In this document: one piece after another, positions 44,118 to 53,224 of the stretch
How the letters are laid out: every line of letters begins with the position of its first letter
How positions within the stretch are numbered: the first letter of the stretch is position 1
Source of the DNA: Allomuricauda sp. NBRC 101325
GTDB lineage: Bacteria; Bacteroidota; Bacteroidia; Flavobacteriales; Flavobacteriaceae
Assembly: GCF_030268205.1 (NCBI RefSeq)
Contig: NZ_BSQF01000006.1
Coordinates: forward strand, 1-64,000
Length of the DNA: 64,000 bases
Direction of reading: 5' to 3'
Notes under the pieces: generated by a model
The model's database searches: none
The model's input: only the letters and a program-made list of their open reading frames with translations
Told to the model about the DNA's origin: nothing
Position numbers and translations under genes: made by a program

Positions 44118-47100
44118 TTAGAATGATACGTTTAAGCCAAAAACAAGGGTTCTTGATTTGGGATAATTGAAGTAATCGATACCAAACGTTTGAATACCGT
44201 CAATGGTTAAGTTGGAGTTGATTTCTGGATCAAAACCACTGTAGTCTGTGATTACGAACAAGTTTTGACCTGTTACTGAAAAACGAATGGCATTTACCAG
44301 ACCATCAAGTCCAATGACCTCTGGTCTTAAATTATAACCCAAAGTTGCGTTGTTCAATCTTAAGAAATCCCCGTCTTCCAAATATCTTGTCGATACGTTG
44401 TTGGAGTTTGTGATATCCTCATTTTGAAATTCCGTAGCCAATGAAGTGGTGTTGAAATTGGATGCCAATAAACCTTTGGTAAACAAGGACATTGCCGTAT
44501 GGTTGTACACTTTGTTTCCTGACACACCATTAAAGTTCAACCCAAGATCAAAGTTTTTGTATTGGAAGTTCAGGTAGAAAGCATAAATAAGCTTTGGCAA
44601 TGCAGTACCCACAACTTTTCTGTCCTCAGATAAAATACTAAGACCATCGTCGCCAATTCCTAAAAATTCTTGCATGTAGTAAGAACCAATGGATTCCCCA
44701 TTTAAGTTACCATTGATGGTTGCATCGGTTTGACCCGCTCCTTGGGCAGCTCCCGTGGTAAGAACCTTGTAAGGTGAATTGTTGACCTCATTATCGGTAT
44801 AGGCCAAATTACCCCCAATGTTATAGGTAAACTCCTTAGTGTAATCACTTCGGTAATCTAAAGAAAATTCGAACCCGCTGTTCTTGATTTCCATGTCTGG
44901 AATATTGGTCCAGTATTTATCTGTTGGTTGAATGGGATCCGCTGGGGTAACCTCTAACAAAATATTTTCTGACACCTTATTGAAATACTCCAAAGTACCC
45001 GATAAACGGTTGTCGAACAATCCGAAATCCAATCCAATGTTGGTCTGTTGGGACACTTCCCATTGGATATCAGGATTTGCCAAACGGGTAAAAATGGTTC
45101 CATATGGGTAATCTTCCAAGCTGTTTTCCGTGCCATTGATTGGGTAAGAATCGTTATTGTCCTTACTATCGGTATAGCTCAACTTGGTAATTTTGGATGG
45201 AATTTCTTGGTTACCAGTCTTACCCCAACTTGCTCTTAACTTTAGGTTGTTGATGGTGGTATTGGAACTCAAAAAATCTTCGTTCATAATATTCCAACCC
45301 AAAGCCACAGATGGGAAATATCCATATTTATTGTTGCCTCCAAATTTTGAAGAACCATCGGCCCTCATCGTAGCGGTCAACATATACCTGTTATCGTAGG
45401 TGTAGTTGGCCCTTCCGAAGAAAGATTGCAGCTCGTTCTTGGTGGCATAGGTGTACATATAGGTTTGGGTATTGTCCCCACTGATCTGATCTTGATATTT
45501 GGGTTCGATACCATTATCTGAAAAACCTTCCGTTTGAAAACTTTTTTGGCTTACAAAAGTCTCTTGATAAGTATGTCCTGCCAAAAGGGTTACATTATGT
45601 TTCCCTGTTTCAAATTGGTAGGTAAGCGTATTTTCCACAAGGGTATTCTTGTTGGAAGTACTTATCGTGTTCAAAGAACCATAAATGTAGTCTTCCAAAA
45701 GGGAATAAGGAATGTATTGCACATCTCTATCGGTAGCGGAATAATCTATACCCAAATTCAACTTATAGGTCAATCCGTCAATAATTTCATAGGATGGGGA
45801 AATGTTGGCCAAAATCCTATGGTTGATGGCCTCATCACTAAATAGACGCTCACGTGTTAATGGATTTAGTCTATTTTCCAACAAAGTTGGCTCTCCATTG
45901 GTGTAAAGGGGAGTAGTAGGATTTAACTGCAACATATCGCCCACAATGGCTCGGTTGTCCGCTCTGGTGTTCTCTGTCCTACTAGCTGTCATGTTGAAAG
46001 CTACCTGCAACCGATCGTTCAACGCTTTCTGTGTCAAGTTTAACCTACCGGAATAACGCTTAAGGTCGTTGCCTCTTAAAATACCCTCTTGATTGTTCAC
46101 ACCAAGTGAAGTGTAGTATGAAAATTTATCTGCCGCTCCGTTCATGGAGAAGTTGATGTTTTTGGAAAAAGCTGTTCTTGTCAACTCATCCTGCCAATCG
46201 GTGTTGGCACCACCATCATCCAAGTTGCCTCCTGCAGCAACCACTTGTTGACGGAACTCATCGGCACTAAATACATCTACCTTATTGGCCAAAGTGGAAA
46301 ATCCTGAAGTAACGCTCAAATCCATTTGGGTTCTTCCAGATTTTCCTTTTTTGGTAGTGATTACGATCACACCGTTAGCAGCTCTGGAACCATAAATGGC
46401 CGCTGCGGATGCATCCTTCAATACATCGATGCTCTCAATATCCTGTGGATTGATAAAGTTCAATGGGTTTGTCGGCACACCTGTGCTGGTATTGTCCAAA
46501 GCAAAACCATCGATTACATACAAAGGCGTGGTGCCTGAACGTAAACTACCAACACCGCGGATGATCACATCTTGGTCGGCACCTGGTTCGCCACTCGCAC
46601 TCGTAATGTTTACACCGGCAACCTTACCTTGCAAAAGTTGACCTGGATTCATTACGATACCTTTATTAAAATCCTCGCTTGCAACGGAAGCAATGGAACC
46701 GGTAACATCAGTTTTTCTTTGGGTACCGTACCCCACAACCACCACATCTTCCAACATGGTAGCATCTGGATTCAGCTGTACGTTAACGGTAGAACGTCCA
46801 TCTACTGGAACTTCCATGGCCAAATAGCCCAAATAGGAAATTTTAAGGACGGCATCGGACTGCACCTCAATGGAATAGTTACCATCAAAATCGGTAATGG
46901 TTCCATTTCCAGTGGAGGTATCCAAAACAGAAGCACCTGCTAAGGGAATTCCATTTTCATCAGTCACTTTACCTGTAACAGTTAGGTAAACCACTTCCAC
47001 TACCCTTTTTGGGACTTCGGGCTTAACATCAATCGAGATGGTCTGATTGATCCTCTTAAAGGTCAGATTGGCATCTTTTGCCATTAATTCCAAAACAGAA

Positions 47101-47372
47101 CGAAGTGACACGCTTTTATAGGCAATATCATAGGTTTTCTTAAGCCTTTTCACTTGCCTGTCGTACACAAACTTAAATTCTGTTTGTTGTTCAATTTGCT
47201 GAAGTACTTCGACCACGGTAGCATGGTCTACATTGAGATCCACATTGTAACTCTCCAGTTTTTGTCCCCTTACATCGGCGGCCAATACTGGATTTAACAG
47301 TGCCAATACAATAAGAAAGCAAAATGTGTTGAATGTCAACTTGATTAATTGTTTAATAGTTAGTGAATTCAT
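44118..47372 (-). CDS. SusC/RagA family TonB receptor with STN domain
   Basis: 1084 residues. After a signal peptide come an STN secretin/TonB short N-terminal domain (about 40-112), a carboxypeptidase-regulatory domain (TVTGKVTDENGIPLAGAS), the plug (VVVVGYGTQRKTDVTGS and DVLKDASAAAIYGSRAANG) and a long beta-barrel. The STN domain senses substrate loading and talks to FecR, which fits the fecR and ECF genes upstream. Forms the SusCD import complex with the gene downstream. Confidence 0.95.
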   Translation of the reverse strand: MNSLTIKQLIKLTFNTFCFLIVLALLNPVLAADVRGQKLESYNVDLNVDHATVVEVLQQIEQQTEFKFVYDRQVKRLKKTYDIAYKSVSLRSVLELMAKDANLTFKRINQTISIDVKPEVPKRVVEVVYLTVTGKVTDENGIPLAGASVLDTSTGNGTITDFDGNYSIEVQSDAVLKISYLGYLAMEVPVDGRSTVNVQLNPDATMLEDVVVVGYGTQRKTDVTGSIASVASEDFNKGIVMNPGQLLQGKVAGVNITSASGEPGADQDVIIRGVGSLRSGTTPLYVIDGFALDNTSTGVPTNPLNFINPQDIESIDVLKDASAAAIYGSRAANGVIVITTKKGKSGRTQMDLSVTSGFSTLANKVDVFSADEFRQQVVAAGGNLDDGGANTDWQDELTRTAFSKNINFSMNGAADKFSYYTSLGVNNQEGILRGNDLKRYSGRLNLTQKALNDRLQVAFNMTASRTENTRADNRAIVGDMLQLNPTTPLYTNGEPTLLENRLNPLTRERLFSDEAINHRILANISPSYEIIDGLTYKLNLGIDYSATDRDVQYIPYSLLEDYIYGSLNTISTSNKNTLVENTLTYQFETGKHNVTLLAGHTYQETFVSQKSFQTEGFSDNGIEPKYQDQISGDNTQTYMYTYATKNELQSFFGRANYTYDNRYMLTATMRADGSSKFGGNNKYGYFPSVALGWNIMNEDFLSSNTTINNLKLRASWGKTGNQEIPSKITKLSYTDSKDNNDSYPINGTENSLEDYPYGTIFTRLANPDIQWEVSQQTNIGLDFGLFDNRLSGTLEYFNKVSENILLEVTPADPIQPTDKYWTNIPDMEIKNSGFEFSLDYRSDYTKEFTYNIGGNLAYTDNEVNNSPYKVLTTGAAQGAGQTDATINGNLNGESIGSYYMQEFLGIGDDGLSILSEDRKVVGTALPKLIYAFYLNFQYKNFDLGLNFNGVSGNKVYNHTAMSLFTKGLLASNFNTTSLATEFQNEDITNSNNVSTRYLEDGDFLRLNNATLGYNLRPEVIGLDGLVNAIRFSVTGQNLFVITDYSGFDPEINSNLTIDGIQTFGIDYFNYPKSRTLVFGLNVSF

Positions 47373-47426
47373 AATTTCACATCATGTTTAATTGGTTATA
47401 AGAATTTGTAATCATTTAACTTGTTC

Positions 47427-47465
47427 GACAGCCTGTTTCCGCTCGCCAAAGTGTAATGGGCTGTC
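47427..47465. other. Hairpin between fecR and susC genes
   Basis: GACAGCC (47427-47433) and GGCTGTC (47459-47465) could pair with a 25-base loop. The T tract follows on the plus strand, while both flanking genes are on the minus strand, so it does not look like a normal terminator for them. It may mark a mRNA-processing or regulatory site. The rest of the 143-base gap shows nothing recognisable. Confidence 0.4.
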
Positions 47466-47515
47466 TTTTTTATGGGTTGATTTTATGTCATAGGCATCTT
47501 GTTGATTTAAGCTAG

Positions 47516-48472
47516 TTAGTCAGTGCATATTCCTTTTAACAGAATTGTTTTATCGTTCAAAAACTGGTATTTCAGGCCCTTTTTGGTAAACACGATACTT
47601 TCCATGACTTCCGTTAGGTTCTGATTGATGAATGTCGCCGTGATGTGACAATTTCCAATTTGTTTATTTTCCATCTGAAATGATACCCCATACCATTTCT
47701 CAAGCCTTTCCAATACTTGGTTCAGGTCTGTATCCTCAAAATGAAGGATGCCATCTTTCCAATGCAAGGCATAGGAAATATCAACCTGTTGTTTGGTCAT
47801 GTTTTTGCTGGACTTATTAAAAACACCTTGTTCGTTGGGCAATAAGTACACCTCATTTTCCTGTGATGCCACTTTCACCATTCCTGTGGCAACGGTAACT
47901 GCTATCTCATCATTTTCAGGATAGGTGTTCACATTAAAGGAAGTACCCAAAACCGTGGTTTCAACCTCTCCCGATTTTATGATGAAAGGTTTTTCAGGTT
48001 TTTTTGTCACATCAAAAAAAGCTTCCCCAGTGAGTTCCACAATTCTTTCGTCTCCATCAAACTTGCTGGGATACTTTAAACTACTTCCTGCATTTAATCG
48101 AATTTGTGATCCGTCCGATAAGGTAATGTTCAATTTTTGCCCCCATTCGGTGGTCTTTGTAATTTCAACAATGGGTTCTGATGGGATTTCCTGTTTGGTA
48201 GATAGAAAAGTTGCATATCCAATCCCTATCAACAACGCAATGGAAGCAGCAACTTTTGTCCATCGCAGCACAGGATTGGATTTTTTGACATGCTGTATGC
48301 TACCCAATATGCTTCGGGCAATTTTTGCCTTTTGCCTATCGCTCTTAAATAAGGTTGTACTATTCTTTCTTAAAAGACTGCTGTCAAAATTTTCCAAAAG
48401 GGATTCTTCCTTTTTGGAAATGGTACCATTCAGGTACTTTTCCATCAATCCTTTAATTTCATTTTCGGTCAT
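47516..48472 (-). CDS. FecR family anti-sigma factor
   Basis: 318 residues: a cytoplasmic N-terminal domain (about 1-65) that binds the sigma factor and one membrane helix (VAASIALLIGIGYATFL, near 73-90). The periplasmic FecR domain has TEWGQKLNITLSDGSQIRLNAGS and VELTGEAFFDVTK, and the C-terminal domain resembles STN-interacting folds. Transmits the signal from the SusC STN domain to the ECF sigma encoded upstream. It precedes the susC-like gene. Confidence 0.93.
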   Translation of the reverse strand: MTENEIKGLMEKYLNGTISKKEESLLENFDSSLLRKNSTTLFKSDRQKAKIARSILGSIQHVKKSNPVLRWTKVAASIALLIGIGYATFLSTKQEIPSEPIVEITKTTEWGQKLNITLSDGSQIRLNAGSSLKYPSKFDGDERIVELTGEAFFDVTKKPEKPFIIKSGEVETTVLGTSFNVNTYPENDEIAVTVATGMVKVASQENEVYLLPNEQGVFNKSSKNMTKQQVDISYALHWKDGILHFEDTDLNQVLERLEKWYGVSFQMENKQIGNCHITATFINQNLTEVMESIVFTKKGLKYQFLNDKTILLKGICTD

Positions 48473-48593
48473 GCTATGCGTATTTCACATACAAGTACCC
48501 GAAGTAACAGGGTACAAACACACGAAAATTTGGTTTTAATGATTACTTAAACTTGGAAGTGACCCGATAACCTTGAGGTAAAATTAAAGGGGT

Positions 48594-49160
48594 CTAAAAA
48601 AACAATGACTTAACAGTGGACAAATCCCGTCTAAGCTTTCGCAGAGCAAAAGTTATTTGGTTTTCCACCGAACGTTGGGAGATGTTCAATAGCTCGGCAA
48701 TTTCCTTGTTGCTCACTTGATTGATCCTACTCATCGTAAAAATTTCCCGGCATCTTTTGGGGAGATCATCAAGAGCCCTATTTATTCGGTGCGATAAATC
48801 GATAACATCTTCGTTCAATTCAATTTCAGAAGAAACACCCACCGAATTGGCGGCATCGATTTGGGCATTGTTGAATTTAAGATCTCGAAGTGTATTGTAA
48901 CATTTATACCTGATGGCCCTAAATAGGTAGGATTTCACATTTTGAACCTCCACTGCTTCCCTTCTTTGCCAAAAATCCATCCAAACCTCTTGAACCGTAT
49001 CCTTAGCCAAGGCATCATTCATTAATATGGAACCAGCATAGGTGTACATAGGCTCCCAAAGCAGTTCGAAAAGGGAATTGAATGCATTCCTGTCCGATTT
49101 TACTATTAATCTGGCGAGCCTATCTAGAGTAGCTTCATTTTTTTGGGGGCACTCTTGCAT
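48594..49160 (-). CDS. ECF RNA polymerase sigma factor
   Basis: 188 residues. Region 2 (SLFELLWEPMYTYAGSILM, DTVQEVWMDFWQR) and region 4 (LDDLPKRCREIFTMSRINQ, SNKEIAELLNISQRSVENQ) give the usual two-domain ECF layout. The ATG at 49160 starts the conserved part; a TTG at 49169 is an alternative. With FecR and an STN-containing SusC it forms a trans-envelope switch that likely drives the phosphatase operon. Separated from fecR by 121 bases. Confidence 0.93.
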   Translation of the reverse strand: MQECPQKNEATLDRLARLIVKSDRNAFNSLFELLWEPMYTYAGSILMNDALAKDTVQEVWMDFWQRREAVEVQNVKSYLFRAIRYKCYNTLRDLKFNNAQIDAANSVGVSSEIELNEDVIDLSHRINRALDDLPKRCREIFTMSRINQVSNKEIAELLNISQRSVENQITFALRKLRRDLSTVKSLFF

Positions 49161-49285
49161 AGATGACAAATTTCAGCAAAATAAGAGTGGATGGGCATTA
49201 CGATATTGTAAAGTTTATGTAGTGAAATTTATACTTTAGTTCCAGGAAAAATGGTCATGTGCCATTCCCTTTTAAGCAAAAAAAT

Positions 49286-49293
49286 TATATTTG
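49286..49293 (+). promoter_or_regulatory. Possible -7 element of tRNA-Leu
   Basis: TATATTTG matches TAnnTTTG, 19 bases before the tRNA. No clear TTG at the -33 distance. Confidence 0.5.
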
Positions 49294-49312
49294 CACACTC
49301 AAAATCCAATAG

Positions 49313-49396
49313 GCCCACGTGGTGGAATTGGTAGACACGCTACCTTGAGGGGGTAGTGTTCGTAAGGACGTGCTGGTTCGACTCCAGTCGTGGGCA
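49313..49396 (+). tRNA. tRNA-Leu (anticodon GAG)
   Basis: 84 bases with acceptor arms GCCCACG / CGTGGGC, a long variable arm (TGTTCGTAAGGACG region) and anticodon arm CTACC-TTGAGGG-GGTAG with GAG in the loop, reading CUC/CUU. The long variable arm is typical of Leu/Ser tRNAs. CCA is not encoded. Confidence 0.95.
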
Positions 49397-49398
49397 CT

Positions 49399-49433
49399 AA
49401 AACGCAATCTGTAACGGATTGCGTTTTTTGTTT
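49399..49433 (+). terminator. Terminator after tRNA-Leu
   Basis: ACGCAATC and GATTGCGT pair around TGTAACG and are followed by TTTTTTG; a preceding A tract supports the structure. Confidence 0.85.
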
Positions 49434-49537
49434 GATACCAATACCCAGCTTTCCATTTATTTCTATCACAATTGTTTAAGAACCTCTTCAGAGTTTAAAA
49501 AATATCACAAAAAGATAGGATGGCATCTTTAAAATTG

Positions 49538-49545
49538 TAAATTTG
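49538..49545 (+). promoter_or_regulatory. Possible -7 element of the MerR/B12 gene
   Basis: TAAATTTG matches TAnnTTTG, 21 bases before ATG 49567. The -33 TTG is missing, which would fit a promoter that needs an activator. Confidence 0.45.
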
Positions 49546-49566
49546 TTTAACGTTTGTATTAAAAAG

Positions 49567-50466
49567 ATGAACAACGTAAAAACATCGTTCAGTATTAGGG
49601 ATATGGAGAACCTTTCTGGAATAAAGGCCCATACCATTCGTATTTGGGAAAAAAGATACGATCTATTCAGTCCAGAAAGAACCGATACGAATATCCGCAC
49701 CTATAACCTCATTAGTTTACAAAAGCTGCTGAATGTTACCTTATTATACAACAACGGTTTTAAAATATCCAAAATAGCCAAGTTGGAGGAAGGTAAAATT
49801 CCTGCCTTGGTCAAGGAGATCATGTCCCAAAAATCGGAAAAAAGCCATGCCCTGAATTCCTTTAAGTTGGCCATGATCAATTTTGACCAATCCCTTTTCC
49901 TAAAAACCTATAACGGTTTGATCGTGGACAAAAGTTTTACTCAAATATTCAATGAAGTGTTTATTCCTCTATTGGATGAATTGGGAATGCTCTGGCAGAC
50001 CAATACCATAAGTCCGGCCCATGAACATTTTATTTCCAATTTGATTAAACAAAAGATTTATATCCATACAGAACAACTTCAATTGGAAGAGCCGACAATT
50101 CAGGATGAAGTCTTCGTCCTATTTCTACCGGATAACGAAATCCATGAACTTGGACTTTTATATATCAACTATCAATTGGCATCTAAAGGTTACAAAACCA
50201 TTTATCTGGGACAGACCATGCCCATAGAAAGTTTGGAAGACCTTATAAGGTTTTACAATAATATCCGATTCGTTTCCTATTTTACGGTTTCTCCGACTAA
50301 AACGGATTTGGTCGATTACTTTATAAGGTTCAAGGAATTATTGGACAAATCGCCAAACTCCAAACTGTATGCCTTGGGACATCAGATCCAAGAAATCGGA
50401 GAAATGCAATTGCCAGACCACATAGAAACGTTCAAAAGCATTGAACATTTCTTAAAAGCCATTTAA
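49567..50466 (+). CDS. CarH/LitR-type MerR regulator with B12-binding domain
   Basis: 299 residues: N-terminal MerR helix-turn-helix (FSIRDMENLSGIKAHTIRIW, about 8-75) and C-terminal cobalamin-binding region. Both signatures of CarH photoreceptors are present: W-x9-EH (Trp143, Glu153-His154) and ExHxxG (Glu191, His193, Gly196). CarH binds adenosylcobalamin in the dark and represses carotenoid genes; light breaks the bond and derepresses. This fits its position nine bases before crtI. ATG 49567 is preferred over an upstream in-frame ATG at 49543. Photosensing itself is inferred. Confidence 0.88.
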   Translation: MNNVKTSFSIRDMENLSGIKAHTIRIWEKRYDLFSPERTDTNIRTYNLISLQKLLNVTLLYNNGFKISKIAKLEEGKIPALVKEIMSQKSEKSHALNSFKLAMINFDQSLFLKTYNGLIVDKSFTQIFNEVFIPLLDELGMLWQTNTISPAHEHFISNLIKQKIYIHTEQLQLEEPTIQDEVFVLFLPDNEIHELGLLYINYQLASKGYKTIYLGQTMPIESLEDLIRFYNNIRFVSYFTVSPTKTDLVDYFIRFKELLDKSPNSKLYALGHQIQEIGEMQLPDHIETFKSIEHFLKAI

Positions 50467-50474
50467 ACAATTCC

Positions 50475-51935
50475 ATGAAAAAAGCTATTGTTATCGGTTC
50501 TGGTTTCTCTTCGCTCTCCGCCGCTTGTTATTTGGCACAATCAGGATTTGAGGTAGAAATTTTCGAAAAGAATTCAACCGTTGGCGGTAGGGCCAGACAA
50601 TTGGTAAAAGATGGATTTACTTTTGATATAGGCCCAAGTTGGTACTGGATGCCCGATATCTTTGATAAGTTCTTTGCAGATTTTGGTAAAAAAACCTCAG
50701 ATTATTACCAGTTGGACAAGTTAAATCCTGCCTACAAAATCTTTTTTGATGATGATACCATTACCATTGGGGATTGCATGGATTCCATTTGTGATGAATT
50801 TGAACGTATAGAATCTGGAAGTAGCAAACATCTACGGAATTTTATAGGGCAAGCACAGGAAAACTATGACATTGCCATTAACAAAGTGGTATTACGCCCA
50901 GGACTCTCTCCTTTTGAGCTTGTAACCAAAGAGACCATTTTAAAGGTTGACCAATTTTTTAAAACGATCAGTCAAGAAGTACGCAAACGCTTTAAAAACC
51001 CCAAGCTGGTTTCCACATTGGAGTTTCCAGTACTGTTTTTAGGGGCCAAACCGAGCAATACTCCTTCTTTTTACAACTTTATGAACTTTGCCGATTTCGG
51101 TCTGGGCACCTGGCATCCTAAAGGTGGCATGTACGAAATTATCAAGGCCATGAAAAGTTTGGCAGAAGAACTTGGGGTTATAATCCATACAAATAGTCCG
51201 GCAACCAATATCTTGGTTTCTGACGGACAGGTTTTGGGAATCCGTTCCAATGGCAAAAACCATATTGCCGATTATGTGATCAGTGGTGCCGATTATCATC
51301 ATTCCGAAACTTTGTTGGATAAAAAGTACAGACAATATTCTGAATCCTATTGGAATAAGAGAACCTACGCTCCTTCCTCCTTGTTATTTTATATCGGCTT
51401 CGATAAAAAATTACAGAACATAGAACACCACAATCTTTTTTTCGATACAGATTTTGAAGTTCACGCCCAAGAAATTTATGATGAACCAAAGTGGCCTAGC
51501 GACCCTTTGTTCTATGTTAACTTTCCATCCAAAACCGATGCCAGCATGGCAATAGATGGGCAGGAGACTGGATTTTTCTTGGTTCCCATTGCCCCAGGGT
51601 TAGAGGATACCCCCGAATTACGGGAGCAATATTTTGATATTGTGATAGATAGATTTGAACGACTGACCGACCAACAAATCAAAAAATCTATTATATTCAA
51701 GGAAAGTTTCTGTGTAAACGACTTTGTTGAACAGTACAATTCTTACAAAGGCAATGCCTATGGTATGGCCAACACGTTGAAACAGACTGCTTTTTTACGA
51801 CCTAACCTCAAAAGTAGTAAGGTAAAAAACTTGTTTTTTACCGGTCAGCTAACAGTGCCGGGGCCTGGAGTGCCCCCTTCCTTAATTTCAGGAAAATTGG
51901 TAGCTGATTTAATCACCAAAACCATTAACAAATGA
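50475..51935 (+). CDS. crtI: Phytoene desaturase (CrtI family)
   Basis: 486-residue FAD-dependent enzyme that converts phytoene to lycopene. The dinucleotide motif GSGFSSLSAACYLAQSG is at the N-terminus, VGGRARQ follows, and TGQLTVPGPGVPPSLISG is the C-terminal FAD signature. Membrane-associated in the cell. First pigment gene after the CarH-like regulator, overlapping crtB by four bases (ATGA). Confidence 0.95.
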   Translation: MKKAIVIGSGFSSLSAACYLAQSGFEVEIFEKNSTVGGRARQLVKDGFTFDIGPSWYWMPDIFDKFFADFGKKTSDYYQLDKLNPAYKIFFDDDTITIGDCMDSICDEFERIESGSSKHLRNFIGQAQENYDIAINKVVLRPGLSPFELVTKETILKVDQFFKTISQEVRKRFKNPKLVSTLEFPVLFLGAKPSNTPSFYNFMNFADFGLGTWHPKGGMYEIIKAMKSLAEELGVIIHTNSPATNILVSDGQVLGIRSNGKNHIADYVISGADYHHSETLLDKKYRQYSESYWNKRTYAPSSLLFYIGFDKKLQNIEHHNLFFDTDFEVHAQEIYDEPKWPSDPLFYVNFPSKTDASMAIDGQETGFFLVPIAPGLEDTPELREQYFDIVIDRFERLTDQQIKKSIIFKESFCVNDFVEQYNSYKGNAYGMANTLKQTAFLRPNLKSSKVKNLFFTGQLTVPGPGVPPSLISGKLVADLITKTINK

Positions 51936-52774
51936 AAACTATTTTTGATGATGTCTCTTACAATTGCAGTAAAATTGTAACCCAAAAGTACAGCACTTCT
52001 TTTTCCCTGGCCACTCAAATGTTGGCACCTTCCATTAGGGCCGACATATACAACATTTATGGCTTTGTCCGTTTTGCGGATGAAATCGTGGACACCTTCC
52101 ATGATTACGATAAAACCACTCTTTTTGATGATTTTGAAAAGGACATGAACTTGGCCATCCACAACAAGATCAGCTTGAATCCCATTCTAAATGCTTTTCA
52201 ACATACCTATCACAAATACGATATTCCATATCATTTAGTAGAGGCGTTCATGAAGAGCATGCGGATGGATCTTACCAAAAAGAAGTACCTAACTTTCGAG
52301 GAATACCGTGAATATATTTATGGATCAGCCGATGTGGTTGGACTTATGTGCCTTTGTGTTTTTGTAAAGGGCGACAAAGAAAAATATGAGGAATTGAAAG
52401 AATCTGCCATGGCCCTGGGTTCAGCTTTCCAAAAAGTGAACTTTTTACGGGACCTAAAGGCCGATTTTGAAGATTTGAATAGAACTTATTTCCCTAATAC
52501 CAACCTTTTGGAGCTGGACGAAGTGTCCAAAAAACGAATCGTTGATGAAATTAAGGCCGATTTTGCCTTGGGCTATTCCGGCATTGTTAAGTTACCTGAA
52601 CAAGCCAAATTTGGAGTGTATACGGCCTATCGCTATTACAAAAAACTATTGCACAAGCTTCAGGCCACGCCACCTCTTGAAATTAAAAATGCGAGGATAA
52701 GGGTGCCCAACTACCAGAAAATTGGATTGTTGGCCCAATCTTATGTGAACTATAAACTACAAATGGTACAATGA
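51932..52774 (+). CDS. crtB: Phytoene synthase
   Basis: 280 residues. Joins two geranylgeranyl diphosphates to phytoene. The aspartate-rich motifs are GFVRFADEIVDTFHDYD and FQKVNFLRDLKADFEDLNRT; the substrate region also includes YIYGSADVVGLMCL. Length is typical. Overlaps both crtI and crtZ by four bases, so the pigment genes are translationally coupled. Confidence 0.95.
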   Translation: MKTIFDDVSYNCSKIVTQKYSTSFSLATQMLAPSIRADIYNIYGFVRFADEIVDTFHDYDKTTLFDDFEKDMNLAIHNKISLNPILNAFQHTYHKYDIPYHLVEAFMKSMRMDLTKKKYLTFEEYREYIYGSADVVGLMCLCVFVKGDKEKYEELKESAMALGSAFQKVNFLRDLKADFEDLNRTYFPNTNLLELDEVSKKRIVDEIKADFALGYSGIVKLPEQAKFGVYTAYRYYKKLLHKLQATPPLEIKNARIRVPNYQKIGLLAQSYVNYKLQMVQ

Positions 52775-53223
52775 TCATAGCAATTTGGATTCTGATATTT
52801 TTAGCGACCTTTTGCTTTATGGAATTTATGGCGTGGTTTACGCATAAATATGTGATGCACGGATTTTTATGGACTTTGCATCGTGATCACCATAAAAAAG
52901 ACCATGATTCGTGGTTTGAGCGCAACGATGCCTTTTTTATTTTTTATGCCATAGTGAGCATGGTCCTCTTTTATTTGGGCAGCTATACCTCTTTTTGGTA
53001 TGGATGGCCCCTAGGATTTGGCATTTTAGCTTACGGAATTGCTTATTTTATGGTCCACGATATTTTTATCCATCAACGATTTAAGATATTTCGAAATGCC
53101 AATAACAGGTACGCCAAAGCCGTACGAAGAGCACACAAAATGCATCACAAGCATTTAGGCAAAGAAGATGGGGAGTGCTTTGGAATGCTAGTGGTTCCCT
53201 TTAAATATTTTAAGAACAATTAA
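52771..53223 (+). CDS. crtZ: Beta-carotene hydroxylase
   Basis: 150-residue membrane diiron hydroxylase that adds 3-hydroxyls to beta-carotene, giving zeaxanthin. The four histidine boxes are HKYVMHG, HRDHHKKDHD, HDIFIHQR and HKMHHKHLG. Three to four membrane helices. No lycopene cyclase (crtY) is present in this window, so that step must be encoded elsewhere. Confidence 0.94.
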   Translation: MIIAIWILIFLATFCFMEFMAWFTHKYVMHGFLWTLHRDHHKKDHDSWFERNDAFFIFYAIVSMVLFYLGSYTSFWYGWPLGFGILAYGIAYFMVHDIFIHQRFKIFRNANNRYAKAVRRAHKMHHKHLGKEDGECFGMLVVPFKYFKNN

Positions 53224-53224
53224 T

